Part shown: positions 7,204-15,016 of the stretch, one piece after another
Layout: each line of letters starts with the position of its first letter
How positions within the stretch are numbered: the first letter of the stretch is position 1
Assembly (NCBI GenBank): GCA_934699415.1
Contig: CAKUWO010000021.1
Span: forward strand, 1 to 19,166
Direction of reading: 5' to 3'
DNA from: an uncultured Erysipelotrichaceae bacterium
GTDB lineage: Bacteria; Bacillota_I; Bacilli_A; Erysipelotrichales; Erysipelotrichaceae
Length of the DNA: 19,166 nt
Made by a program: the position numbers and the translations under genes
The notes under the pieces: model-generated
Told to the model about the DNA's origin: nothing
Databases searched by the model: none
What the model saw: the letters and a program-made list of their open reading frames with translations, nothing else

Positions 7204-7617
7204 ATGCCTACAATCAATCAGTTGGTACGCAAAGGACGTGAATCAAAGACTTATAAGTCAAAATCACCTGCTATGAACCGTGGTTTCAACTCACTTAAGT
7301 CTCGTCCAATCGCATTAAACTCCCCACAGAAACGTGGAGTATGCACTCGTGTTGGTACCATGACACCAAAGAAACCAAACTCAGCTCTGAGAAAATATGC
7401 CCGTGTACGTTTATCAAACGGCATGGAAGTTACTGCATATATCCCAGGTATCGGACACAACCTTCAGGAACACTCAGTTGTTTTAATCCGTGGTGGTCGT
7501 GTTAAGGACTTACCAGGTGTTCGTTATCACATCATCCGTGGCACTCTCGACTGTGCCGGTGTAGAAAACCGTAAACAGGGACGTTCCCTCTACGGTACAA
7601 AGAAGCCTAAGAAATAA
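7204..7617 (+). CDS. rpsL: Ribosomal protein S12
   Basis: Small-subunit protein at the decoding centre. The 137-aa length fits Firmicute S12, which carries an insertion after the N-terminal QLVRKGR compared with the shorter E. coli protein. PQKRGVCTRV, TPKKPNSALRK and GGRVKDLPGVRYH are intact. The residues where streptomycin-resistance changes usually occur are wild type (K56 and K101), and D102, the methylthiolation site in some bacteria, is present. AAAGGAGA lies six bases before the ATG. First gene of the str operon; 18 bases separate it from rpsG. Confidence 0.99.
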   Translation: MPTINQLVRKGRESKTYKSKSPAMNRGFNSLKSRPIALNSPQKRGVCTRVGTMTPKKPNSALRKYARVRLSNGMEVTAYIPGIGHNLQEHSVVLIRGGRVKDLPGVRYHIIRGTLDCAGVENRKQGRSLYGTKKPKK

Positions 7618-7635
7618 GGAAGGAGAAAATAGAAT

Positions 7636-8106
7636 ATGGCAAGAAAAGGACATATCGTTAAACGTGACGTACTCACCGATCCAATCTATAACTCCAAACT
7701 TGTTACTCGCTTAGTAAACAAAATCATGATCGATGGTAAGAAAAACGTTGCTCAAAACATCTTATACAACGCTTTCAACATCATCGAGGAGAAGACTGGA
7801 CAACAGCCAATGGAAGTATTCGAAAAAGCATTAGATAACGTAATGCCTGAACTCGAACTCAAGATGCGTCGTGTTGGTGGTGCAAACTACCAAGTACCAG
7901 TAGAAGTTTCAGATGAAAGAAGATTAACTCTTGGACTTCGTTGGATCGTAAACTACAGCCGTCTTCGTAGCGAAAGAACCATGGAACAGCGTTTAGCTAA
8001 CGAAATCATGGATGCTGCAAACGGTCAGGGTGCTTCTGTCAAGAAGAAAGACGATACACATAAGATGGCTGAAGCAAATAAAGCGTTCGCTCATTACCGC
8101 TGGTAA
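7636..8106 (+). CDS. rpsG: Ribosomal protein S7
   Basis: Primary 16S rRNA-binding protein that starts assembly of the 30S head and contacts E-site tRNA. The 156-aa sequence has the typical start MARKGHIVKRDVLTDP, the central GGANYQVPVEV and the C-terminal HKMAEANKAFAHYRW. AAGGAAGGAGA precedes the ATG. The rpsL-rpsG spacer is only 18 nt, too small for the large S7-binding structure used by E. coli for feedback, so control may act elsewhere, such as the rpsL leader. A 15-base gap follows before fusA. Confidence 0.99.
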   Translation: MARKGHIVKRDVLTDPIYNSKLVTRLVNKIMIDGKKNVAQNILYNAFNIIEEKTGQQPMEVFEKALDNVMPELELKMRRVGGANYQVPVEVSDERRLTLGLRWIVNYSRLRSERTMEQRLANEIMDAANGQGASVKKKDDTHKMAEANKAFAHYRW

Positions 8107-8121
8107 TAGGAGTTACACTTT

Positions 8122-10218
8122 ATGGCACGTAAATATAAATTAGAGAACATTCGTAACCTCGGTATCATGGCCCACATCGATGCTGGTAAGACTACATGTA
8201 CTGAGCGTATCCTCTTCTATACAGGTAAAAACCATAAGATTGGTGAAACACATGATGGTTCAGCAACAATGGACTGGATGGAAGAAGAACAGGAACGTGG
8301 TATTACTATCACTTCTGCTGCTACTACAACTATATGGAGTGGCTCTAAGAAACAGTTCCCAGAAACTCGTTTTAATATCATCGATACTCCAGGCCACGTT
8401 GACTTCACTGTAGAAGTTGAACGTTCCCTCCGTGTACTTGATGGTGCTATTACTGTATTAGACTCAAAGGCTGGTGTAGAACCTCAGACTGAAACTGTTT
8501 GGCGTCAAGCTACAACATATAAGGTTCCACGCATTGTATTCTGTAATAAAATGGACGCTACAGGTGCTGACTTCATGATGGCTGTACGTTCAATCGGTGA
8601 TCGTTTAGCTGCTAAAGCTGCAGCTATTCAGATGCCTATCGGTGCTGAAAACACTTTCCGTGGTGTTATCGATATCATCGAAAGAAAACAATACATCTAT
8701 AACGATGATAAGGGCTTAGATGTAACTGAATCTGAAATTGATGATCAGTTCAAAGAAGAAGCAGAAGTTCTCCGTCAGGAACTCATTGAAAAAGTTGCTG
8801 ACTATGATGAAGATCTCATGATGAAAGTTTTAGAAGGTGAAGAACCAACTATTGCCGAAATCAAATCTGCTATCAGAACTGGTGTTATCGCATCAGAATT
8901 CTTCCCTGTTCTTTGCGGTTCAGCTTATAAGAACAAGGGTATCCAGCTCTTATTAGATGCTGTTGTTGAATATCTCCCATCTCCACTTGATATCCCTGCT
9001 ATTAAGGGTGTAAATGAAGAGGGCGAAGAAGAAGAAAGAAAAGCTGACGATAAGGAACCATTTGCAGCTTTAGCATTCAAAATTGCTACTGACCCATTCG
9101 TTGGACGTTTAACTTACTTCCGTGTTTACTCAGGTGTTATTACATCTGGTTCTTATGTTTTAAATGCTACAAAAGATTGCCGTGAGCGTTTCTCACGTAT
9201 CTTACAGATGCACGCTAACCATCGTCAGGAAATTGAAGAAGTTGATGCTGGTGATATTGCTGCTGTTGTAGGCTTAAAGAATACAACAACAGGTGATACA
9301 CTCTGTGATGAAAAACATCCAATTATCCTTGAATCAATGGTCTTCCCTGAACCAGTTATCCAGATGTCAGTTGAGCCAAAAACAAAAGCTGACTCAGATA
9401 AGATGGGTATTGCTTTAAGTAAGCTTGCTGAAGAAGATCCAACTTTCCGTACATTTACTGATGAAGAAACCGGTCAGACTATCATCGCTGGTATGGGTGA
9501 ATTACACCTTGATATCATCGTTGAAAGAATGAAGAGAGAATTCAACGTTGAATGTAACGTTGGCGCACCTCAAGTAGCTTATCGCGAAACTATTCGCAAA
9601 GAAGCTGAATGTGAAGGTAAATTCATTCGTCAGTCTGGTGGTAGAGGCCAATACGGCCACGTATGGATTCGTTTCGAACCGAACGAAGAAGGTAAAGGAT
9701 TTGAATTCATCGATGCTGTTGTTGGTGGTACAGTTCCAAGAGAATATATCAAGCCAACTCAGGAAGGTTTAGTAGCAGCATTAAACAATGGTTTAATTGC
9801 TGGTTACCCTATCGTTGATATTAAAGCAACACTCTTCGATGGTTCTTACCATGAAGTCGACTCATCAGAAATGGCCTTCAAGATGGCTGCATCTCTTGCT
9901 TTAAGAGAAGCCGCTAAGAAGTGTGACCCTGTTATCCTTGAACCAATCATGGACGTTGAAGTAGTAGCACCAAGTGAATACTTAGGTTCTATTATGGGCG
10001 ATATTACAAAACGTCGTGGTCAAATCAGAGAACAGGAAGAAAGAGGAAATGCTATCGCTGTTAGATGCTTCGTTCCACTTTCAGAAATGTTTGGTTACGC
10101 AACAGACCTTCGCTCATTCACACAGGGTCGTGGTAACTATGTAATGCAGATGGATCATTATGCAGAGGTTCCAAAGTCAATCGCTGCTAAGATCGCTGAG
10201 AAAAACAATAAGGACTAA
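8122..10218 (+). CDS. fusA: Elongation factor G
   Basis: GTPase that drives translocation of tRNA and mRNA on the ribosome, and ribosome recycling with RRF. The 698-aa length is canonical. GTPase motifs are AHIDAGKTT (17-25), the switch I RGITI, DTPGH (88-92) and NKMD (142-145). Later domains are continuous to the basic C-terminus, with MGELHLDIIVERMKREF marking domain III and GGRGQYGHV domain IV. AGGAG lies upstream of the ATG. Like rpsL, rpsG and tuf, it uses CAG, CTC, AAC and ATC codons far more than flanking genes, a sign of translational selection rather than transfer. Confidence 0.99.
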   Translation: MARKYKLENIRNLGIMAHIDAGKTTCTERILFYTGKNHKIGETHDGSATMDWMEEEQERGITITSAATTTIWSGSKKQFPETRFNIIDTPGHVDFTVEVERSLRVLDGAITVLDSKAGVEPQTETVWRQATTYKVPRIVFCNKMDATGADFMMAVRSIGDRLAAKAAAIQMPIGAENTFRGVIDIIERKQYIYNDDKGLDVTESEIDDQFKEEAEVLRQELIEKVADYDEDLMMKVLEGEEPTIAEIKSAIRTGVIASEFFPVLCGSAYKNKGIQLLLDAVVEYLPSPLDIPAIKGVNEEGEEEERKADDKEPFAALAFKIATDPFVGRLTYFRVYSGVITSGSYVLNATKDCRERFSRILQMHANHRQEIEEVDAGDIAAVVGLKNTTTGDTLCDEKHPIILESMVFPEPVIQMSVEPKTKADSDKMGIALSKLAEEDPTFRTFTDEETGQTIIAGMGELHLDIIVERMKREFNVECNVGAPQVAYRETIRKEAECEGKFIRQSGGRGQYGHVWIRFEPNEEGKGFEFIDAVVGGTVPREYIKPTQEGLVAALNNGLIAGYPIVDIKATLFDGSYHEVDSSEMAFKMAASLALREAAKKCDPVILEPIMDVEVVAPSEYLGSIMGDITKRRGQIREQEERGNAIAVRCFVPLSEMFGYATDLRSFTQGRGNYVMQMDHYAEVPKSIAAKIAEKNNKD

Positions 10219-10247
10219 TTGATTTTAATTAATCCTTAAGATAAAAT
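10219..10247 (+). promoter_or_regulatory. Probable internal promoter for tuf
   Basis: TTGATT, exactly 17 bases, then TAAAAT, located directly after the fusA stop. The -10 is identical to that of the main str promoter. It would give a tuf-only transcript starting near 10254. Extra tuf promoters are known in other bacteria because EF-Tu is needed in large excess over EF-G. Confidence 0.55.
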
Positions 10248-10279
10248 TAAATAAGTCAAAATAGGAGGATATTACTTTA

Positions 10280-11464
10280 ATGGCAAAGGAAAAATTTGAC
10301 CGTTCCTTAACTCACGTTAATATCGGTACAATCGGTCACGTTGACCACGGTAAAACAACTTTAACTGCTGCTATCACAAAACGCCTTTCAGAAAAAGGTG
10401 GAGCTGAATTCAAAGCATACGATCAGATCGACGGTGCTCCAGAAGAAAAGGCTCGTGGTATTACTATTAATACTGCTCACGTTGAATACAGAACAGCTAC
10501 TCGTCACTATGCACACGTAGACTGCCCAGGCCACGCTGACTATGTTAAGAACATGATCACTGGTGCTGCTCAGATGGATGGTGCTATCCTCGTAGTAGCT
10601 GCTACTGATGGACCAATGCCTCAGACACGTGAACACATCTTACTTGCTCGTCAGGTAGGTGTTCCAGCTATCGTTGTATTCTTAAACAAGTGCGACATGG
10701 TTGACGATGAAGAATTGATCGACCTTGTTGAAATGGAAGTTCGTGAACTTCTTTCTGAGTATGGATTTGATGGTGACAACTGCCCTGTAATCCGTGGTTC
10801 TGCTTTCCAGGCTCTTCAGGGAGATCCAAAGTGGACACCAGCTATCAAGGAATTATTGGATGCTGTTGACACTTATATCCCAGCTCCAGCTCGTGAAGCA
10901 GATAAGCCATTCTTAATGCCAGTAGAAGACGTATTCACAATCACTGGTCGTGGTACTGTTGCTACTGGACGTGTTGAACGTGGTGAAGCTCACCTCAACG
11001 ATGAAGTTGAAATCGTAGGTATCAAGCCAACTCGTAAGACTGTATTAACAGGTCTTGAAATGTTCCACAAGATGCTCGACGTTGCTGAAGCAGGCGATAA
11101 CATCGGTGCTCTTCTCCGTGGTGTAAACCGTGATGAAATCGTAAGAGGTCAGGTACTTGCTAAGCCAGGTTCAGTTACTCCTCATACAACTTTCAAAGCT
11201 CAGGTTTATATCTTAACTAAGGAAGAAGGCGGACGTCATACACCATTCGTTTCACACTATCGTCCACAGTTCTATTTCCGTACAACTGACGTAACAGGCG
11301 TTATCGAACTCCCAGAAGGTGTTGAAATGGTTATGCCTGGTGACCACGTTGAAATGACAGTTGAACTCATTTCTCCTATCGCTCTCGAAGCAGGAACTAA
11401 GTTCTCAATTCGTGAAGGTGGCCGTACAGTAGGTTCAGGAAACGTTAACGAAATCATTAAGTAA
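10280..11464 (+). CDS. tuf: Elongation factor Tu
   Basis: Delivers aminoacyl-tRNA to the ribosome as a GTP complex. The 394-aa sequence has GHVDHGKT (19-26), RGITIN (59-64), DCPGH (81-85) and NKCD, with the three-domain layout complete to the end. An AGGAGG lies 11 bases upstream of the ATG. The 61-base spacer from fusA, the longest inside the operon, contains a promoter-like sequence. The gene ends the operon and is followed by a strong terminator. Only one tuf copy is in the window. Confidence 0.99.
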   Translation: MAKEKFDRSLTHVNIGTIGHVDHGKTTLTAAITKRLSEKGGAEFKAYDQIDGAPEEKARGITINTAHVEYRTATRHYAHVDCPGHADYVKNMITGAAQMDGAILVVAATDGPMPQTREHILLARQVGVPAIVVFLNKCDMVDDEELIDLVEMEVRELLSEYGFDGDNCPVIRGSAFQALQGDPKWTPAIKELLDAVDTYIPAPAREADKPFLMPVEDVFTITGRGTVATGRVERGEAHLNDEVEIVGIKPTRKTVLTGLEMFHKMLDVAEAGDNIGALLRGVNRDEIVRGQVLAKPGSVTPHTTFKAQVYILTKEEGGRHTPFVSHYRPQFYFRTTDVTGVIELPEGVEMVMPGDHVEMTVELISPIALEAGTKFSIREGGRTVGSGNVNEIIK

Positions 11465-11493
11465 TTTAATTACTAATTTATTATCACGATTAT

Positions 11494-11523
11494 AAAGACA
11501 TCTAGTAATAGATGTCTTTTTTT
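11494..11523 (+). terminator. Strong str operon terminator
   Basis: A perfect 11-bp stem, AAAGACATCTA (11494-11504) and TAGATGTCTTT (11509-11519), has a GTAA (GNRA) loop and continues into a seven-T run. This is the strongest terminator in the window. Confidence 0.92.
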
Positions 11524-11539
11524 ATATTTATTTATAAAC

Positions 11540-11566
11540 AAAAAAGCAGACAATCAATGTCTGCTT
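11540..11566 (-). terminator. Terminator of the long minus-strand operon after uppP
   Basis: On the minus strand AAGCAGACA (11566-11558), loop TTGAT, TGTCTGCTT (11552-11544) run into six T. The uppP stop codon (11565-11567) overlaps the first stem bases. It faces the tuf terminator only about 20 bases away. Confidence 0.85.
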
Positions 11567-12386
11567 ATAAACTAAAGAAGATAATAACAATTATACCCAG
11601 AATAATACGATAGTAACCGAAGACAGTGAAATCATGTTTTCTAACATAACCTAATAGGTTACGAATTACATATAATGAAACAATAAAAGCACTAATCATT
11701 CCAACAAGTAAAATCATAATTTCATTAAATGCTAAAACACCACTAAACTTTAATAATTTAAGAAGTGACGCCCCAGCCATTGCTGGTAAAGCTAAGAAGA
11801 AAGTATATTCTGTAGCTATTCCTCTTGCTACACCAATTACTAGTCCCCCAAGAATAGTTGCACCAGATCTTGAAGTACCAGGGAAAATAGCAGCTAACAC
11901 TTGAAAACAGCCAATTAATAATGCATCCAAATAAGTTAAATCGTTTAAACTATTAACTCTTGCCCTCTTACCTTTATGCAATTTCTCAATTACAATAAAT
12001 CCAATACCAAAGACAATTAACGCAATAGCTACAGAGATTGGATTGTAGAACATCTCTTCAAAGTAATCATCAAAAGGAATAATACATGCTGCAGGAATTG
12101 ATGAAATAATTATTTTTAGCCATAAATTAAGAGTATTCTTATCTAAGCTAATATTTGATTCTTTATCTCTTTTAAGAGGCCATAAAGCCTTAAAAAACAG
12201 TAATGCAACCGCAAGAATCGCTCCTAATTGAATAACTACTTCATACATTGAATAGAAATCGCTACTTACATAATTTTCAAAGTGAATTAAAGCATTAAAT
12301 AGAATCATATGTCCTGTAGAAGACACAGGTAACCATTCAGTAATGCCTTCAACAATACCAAATAAAATAGAAATAATAATTGCCAT
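11565..12386 (-). CDS. uppP: Undecaprenyl-diphosphatase
   Basis: Integral membrane phosphatase that converts undecaprenyl pyrophosphate to the monophosphate, recycling the lipid carrier for peptidoglycan and wall polymer synthesis; overproduction gives bacitracin resistance in other bacteria. The 273-aa protein has the two signature blocks, EGITEWLPVSSTGH (13-26) and PGTSRSG (169-175, with catalytic R173), and a hydrophobic pattern consistent with about seven or eight helices. It starts eight bases after the preceding GTPase gene; the only ribosome-binding element is a weak AGG overlapping that gene's stop, so translation is probably coupled. Last gene of the minus-strand operon. Confidence 0.96.
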   Translation of the reverse strand: MAIIISILFGIVEGITEWLPVSSTGHMILFNALIHFENYVSSDFYSMYEVVIQLGAILAVALLFFKALWPLKRDKESNISLDKNTLNLWLKIIISSIPAACIIPFDDYFEEMFYNPISVAIALIVFGIGFIVIEKLHKGKRARVNSLNDLTYLDALLIGCFQVLAAIFPGTSRSGATILGGLVIGVARGIATEYTFFLALPAMAGASLLKLLKFSGVLAFNEIMILLVGMISAFIVSLYVIRNLLGYVRKHDFTVFGYYRIILGIIVIIFFSL

Positions 12387-12394
12387 ATTTATAC

Positions 12395-13324
12395 CTAATT
12401 AAATGTCACTAATTCTTCTTGAGGTTTAGAACTTTCATGATATTCATTTACATATAAAAGACAAGTTTTATAACCTTGAGTATCATCTACAGCTTGAATT
12501 CTTCCAATAGCACGATAGTATTTACCCTTTTCAAGAACTTTAGTATCTATACCAACACAAGTAATACCAATATCGGTAATATCGTTGGCGCAACATACCA
12601 TCGCTTTACGACCCATAATACATGCATTATCATGTCCTAAATCTTCTACTAGCATCATATTTAAAGAAATATTATGACCATCATACTTTAAAGGATGGTC
12701 TAAAGCATCCATATACCATAAACCATAATCAGCATCTTCGATATAGAGTGGATTACTATTTAAATCAAATTCAATATCTTCAATACCAGATGTCGCATTG
12801 CCATCAGAATCTTCATAAATAATTTGTAATCTTGGATTAGCTGCTTTCAAGTTATTACGTATAGCTCTTTTATCAATATTATCAGCTCTATTAAAAATAC
12901 ATACATCAGCAAATCTAATATGATCAAAGAAGAATGTTTTTAAATTATTAATTTGTAAATCGTAAGCTTGAGCATTAAAGATTGATAAAGTTTCAGCTAA
13001 ATCCCAATTATTAATAAAACCTTGTTTATAAAGAATTTCATCGCTCTCTAAACCATTTAATTCAATAAAAATACGATCAAAGTCATAATCAAGTTCATAT
13101 TCAGCCATCTGTTCTTTGGTTAAATCATTAATTGAATCAAGATAGACAATCTTTGAATTACTCTTTCTTAAAAACTCTTCATCATATTCTTCATCACCTT
13201 CTTCAAGAACAATGATTAATGTAGGATCTCCCATAGTGAAATCAGAATCACTTAAGGTTTCTTTGATAACTGATGTTTTACCACTATCTAAGAAACCGCT
13301 AAATACATATACCGGTTTAACCAT
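12395..13324 (-). CDS. CobW-like G3E GTPase with DUF1980/YcgQ-like C-terminal domain
   Basis: A 309-aa two-part protein. Residues 1-170 are a G3E-type P-loop domain: Walker A GFLDSGKT (10-17) and NRAD (145-148) in the NKxD position. The CxCC metal motif that usually follows switch I in COG0523 proteins is absent; the region holds acidic EEGDEEYDEEF instead. Residues about 195-300 do not look like CobW_C. The core GRKAMVCC (238-245), then a GITCVGID stretch, GKYYRAIGRI and a final YVNEY resemble the C-terminal domain of YcgQ (DUF1980/TIGR03943) proteins, which sit beside COG0523 GTPases and YcgR permeases in zinc-responsive loci of bacilli. It overlaps the neighbouring GTPase gene by eight bases (ATGGTTAA). 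I recall similar clostridial proteins. Metal-related function is inference. Confidence 0.72.
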   Translation of the reverse strand: MVKPVYVFSGFLDSGKTSVIKETLSDSDFTMGDPTLIIVLEEGDEEYDEEFLRKSNSKIVYLDSINDLTKEQMAEYELDYDFDRIFIELNGLESDEILYKQGFINNWDLAETLSIFNAQAYDLQINNLKTFFFDHIRFADVCIFNRADNIDKRAIRNNLKAANPRLQIIYEDSDGNATSGIEDIEFDLNSNPLYIEDADYGLWYMDALDHPLKYDGHNISLNMMLVEDLGHDNACIMGRKAMVCCANDITDIGITCVGIDTKVLEKGKYYRAIGRIQAVDDTQGYKTCLLYVNEYHESSKPQEELVTFN

Positions 13325-14288
13325 GAATCTTAAATACCTCAGCCCACTTATTGCTATCTAATTCAGTACCAATCAAAACAATTAAACCTTCTTCTTGTTT
13401 ATTTCCTAAGAAAATATTCTCTTCATCAAGAACATAGTTGAAGTAAATAGTACCTTCATCAGATAAAACATATCCTTTACAACGAATAATTGAATCATCT
13501 AATTGATGCATCATTTCTTTCACTTCATCAATTGTATATAAACGATCTGTTTTAAAAGAAATAGCTTCAAATGGATCATCATGATGGTGGTGATGATGCT
13601 CGTGATGACATTCGTGTTCATGATCATGATGGTCATGTTCACACTCGTGGTCATGTTCGTGTTCATGATGACAGCAACAACATCCCTCGCCCATTAAACA
13701 TTCAGGACAGATATTAACATTCTTGACCATGAAATCGAGTAATTCTTCATAATTCATTTCATTTACATCTTTAGTATTAATTTCTACTTCATCATTTAAA
13801 TCTTTAATGATTTCAATAGCTTCTTCAACCTGTTTTTCATTTGCAATGTCAAGATGTGATAATAATACTGCATTAGCCATAATTACTTGATCATCAAAGT
13901 ATTCTTTAAAATTCTTATGGAACTTTCTAGCTGTACGAACATCAACTACACAACAATGTGATACTAAACGCATATCATCTTCTTTAAGTACAACTGGCAT
14001 AATATCAGATAGCTTACCAACACCTGATGGCTCAATAATAAGATTAGATACCTTATAAGCCCTAATCTCTTCTAGTGCATCTTTAAAATCACCTTTTAAG
14101 CTACAACAAATACAACCATTATTGATTTCAGTTACTTTAAGATTGTTGTCAAAAAAAGATGCATCCACCCCTACTTCACCAAATTCATTTTCAATTAACA
14201 TAACATCTTTCATGCCACTAAGCATTTTCTGAATAAGAGTAGTTTTTCCAGCTCCTAAAAAGCCAGAAACAATATAAACATTAATCAT
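13317..14288 (-). CDS. COG0523 (CobW/ZNG1-type) GTPase with His/Cys-rich metal-binding segment
   Basis: G3E GTPase of the family that hands metals, mostly zinc, to client proteins. The 323-aa protein has Walker A GFLGAGKT (9-16), ENEFGEVGVD, the metal-binding CICC (59-62) and EPSGVG; the NKxD specificity motif is changed to SHLD (144-147). A linker at about 194-238 has CPEC, then four consecutive Cys, then 18 His mixed with Asp, Glu and two Cys. A short CobW_C domain (about 240-323) follows. The frame can start at ATG 14300, but GGAGG at 14293-14297 is placed for ATG 14288. It is tightly coupled on both sides: one base or 11 bases from the membrane-protein gene upstream, and overlapping the second GTPase downstream. 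Confidence 0.85.
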   Translation of the reverse strand: MINVYIVSGFLGAGKTTLIQKMLSGMKDVMLIENEFGEVGVDASFFDNNLKVTEINNGCICCSLKGDFKDALEEIRAYKVSNLIIEPSGVGKLSDIMPVVLKEDDMRLVSHCCVVDVRTARKFHKNFKEYFDDQVIMANAVLLSHLDIANEKQVEEAIEIIKDLNDEVEINTKDVNEMNYEELLDFMVKNVNICPECLMGEGCCCCHHEHEHDHECEHDHHDHEHECHHEHHHHHHDDPFEAISFKTDRLYTIDEVKEMMHQLDDSIIRCKGYVLSDEGTIYFNYVLDEENIFLGNKQEEGLIVLIGTELDSNKWAEVFKIHG

Positions 14289-14299
14289 TTCTACCTCCA

Positions 14300-14731
14300 T
14301 TAACTACGCTCATAGAGCCTAATAAAACTCTTGAGCATATCTCTATGTTCAAGAGTAGTGAATAAAGTTTTACTACTTAAATGATATTTAAAATTTAGAC
14401 GACATTCACCATCAATAACTTCTAAATCCATATCATCTATCTTATTAAAGGGATAAGCTTTGCCTTTAACAACTATTGCCTTATCTGCTAAACCACTAGG
14501 AAGAATATGATAAATAGCTCCAGAGATAAGGAATAAACAAAGGCTAATAATTCCATAGAGATTAGGATTACGGTAATACATCACTAAACCCAATAAGATA
14601 AAGAAGATAACTTCATAAGCCTTTGATCTTTTGCCACATTCATAATTTATCTTTTTACCGCCAAATAAACGGCTAATGATAAAAAGCAATAATAAAGCAT
14701 TAATTGCATAATATAATATCCAATTAATCAT
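14300..14731 (-). CDS. Membrane protein with three TM helices and C-terminal PH-like region
   Basis: Not recognised. The 143-aa protein has a hydrophobic N-terminal helix (about 4-22), a short basic loop with KKINYECGKRSK, two close helices (about 39-53 and 58-77) and a soluble strand-rich tail (about 84-140) with KAIVVKGKAYPFNKIDDMDLE, in the style of PH-like DUF5673 domains; that family name is a guess. Its ATG overlaps the previous stop by four bases (ATGA) and GGAG precedes it. The stop abuts the His-rich GTPase gene. The layout is comparable to the 146-aa protein at 3748-4188, but I see no clear residue-level similarity. Confidence 0.6.
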   Translation of the reverse strand: MINWILYYAINALLLLFIISRLFGGKKINYECGKRSKAYEVIFFILLGLVMYYRNPNLYGIISLCLFLISGAIYHILPSGLADKAIVVKGKAYPFNKIDDMDLEVIDGECRLNFKYHLSSKTLFTTLEHRDMLKSFIRLYERS

Positions 14732-15015
14732 TTAACTCTCCTTTTAAGTAAAAAATAAGCTAAACGATCCAAAAGAATATTCAAAAATAGCAGCATTAAG
14801 ATAACAACAATAATATCAAAGAAGGCATTATAAATTCCAAAAGACGAAGCTACAATAACACCAAATACCGTACCAACACCAATTAATAAAGCATGTAATT
14901 TAACAAGCATCTTACACTCTCTTTCAATTAATGGCGTAATAGGATATTCTTTATCTTCGATTTTAATTTTATCTTTGCGTTTATAAGCAATAGAATATAT
15001 TTCGTCAAGTATCAT
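14728..15015 (-). CDS. Small membrane protein, two TM helices
   Basis: Not recognised. 95 aa: a charged N-terminal third (about 1-35) with KRKDKIKIEDKEYPITPL, then two hydrophobic segments (about 37-60 and 64-85) and a basic tail LLKRRVK, predicting cytoplasmic ends by the positive-inside rule. It begins one base after the HAD gene stop (TAATATG) with only a weak AGAAAG upstream, so translation likely depends on coupling. It overlaps the next membrane-protein gene by four bases. The pair may form a complex, which is inference from overlap alone. Confidence 0.55.
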   Translation of the reverse strand: MILDEIYSIAYKRKDKIKIEDKEYPITPLIERECKMLVKLHALLIGVGTVFGVIVASSFGIYNAFFDIIVVILMLLFLNILLDRLAYFLLKRRVK

Positions 15016-15016
15016 A

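Noticed and set aside
7079..7276. 65-aa frame overlapping the str promoter and rpsL start
   Set aside because: It begins in the -35 region and runs into rpsL in another frame; no ribosome-binding site.
10388..10636. Antisense frame within tuf, and similar long frames opposite rpsL, fusA and xth
   Set aside because: They are opposite strongly conserved genes, lack ribosome-binding sites and encode no recognisable protein; shadows of biased codon use.
7204..11464. Different codon use in the str operon as evidence of horizontal transfer
   Set aside because: Preference for C-ending and CAG codons in these highly expressed genes is explained by translational selection.
13575..13709. Repetitive CAT/CAC stretch as a microsatellite or CRISPR-like repeat
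   Set aside because: It stays in frame and encodes a His/Asp/Glu/Cys segment typical of metal-binding GTPases; there are no regular spacers.
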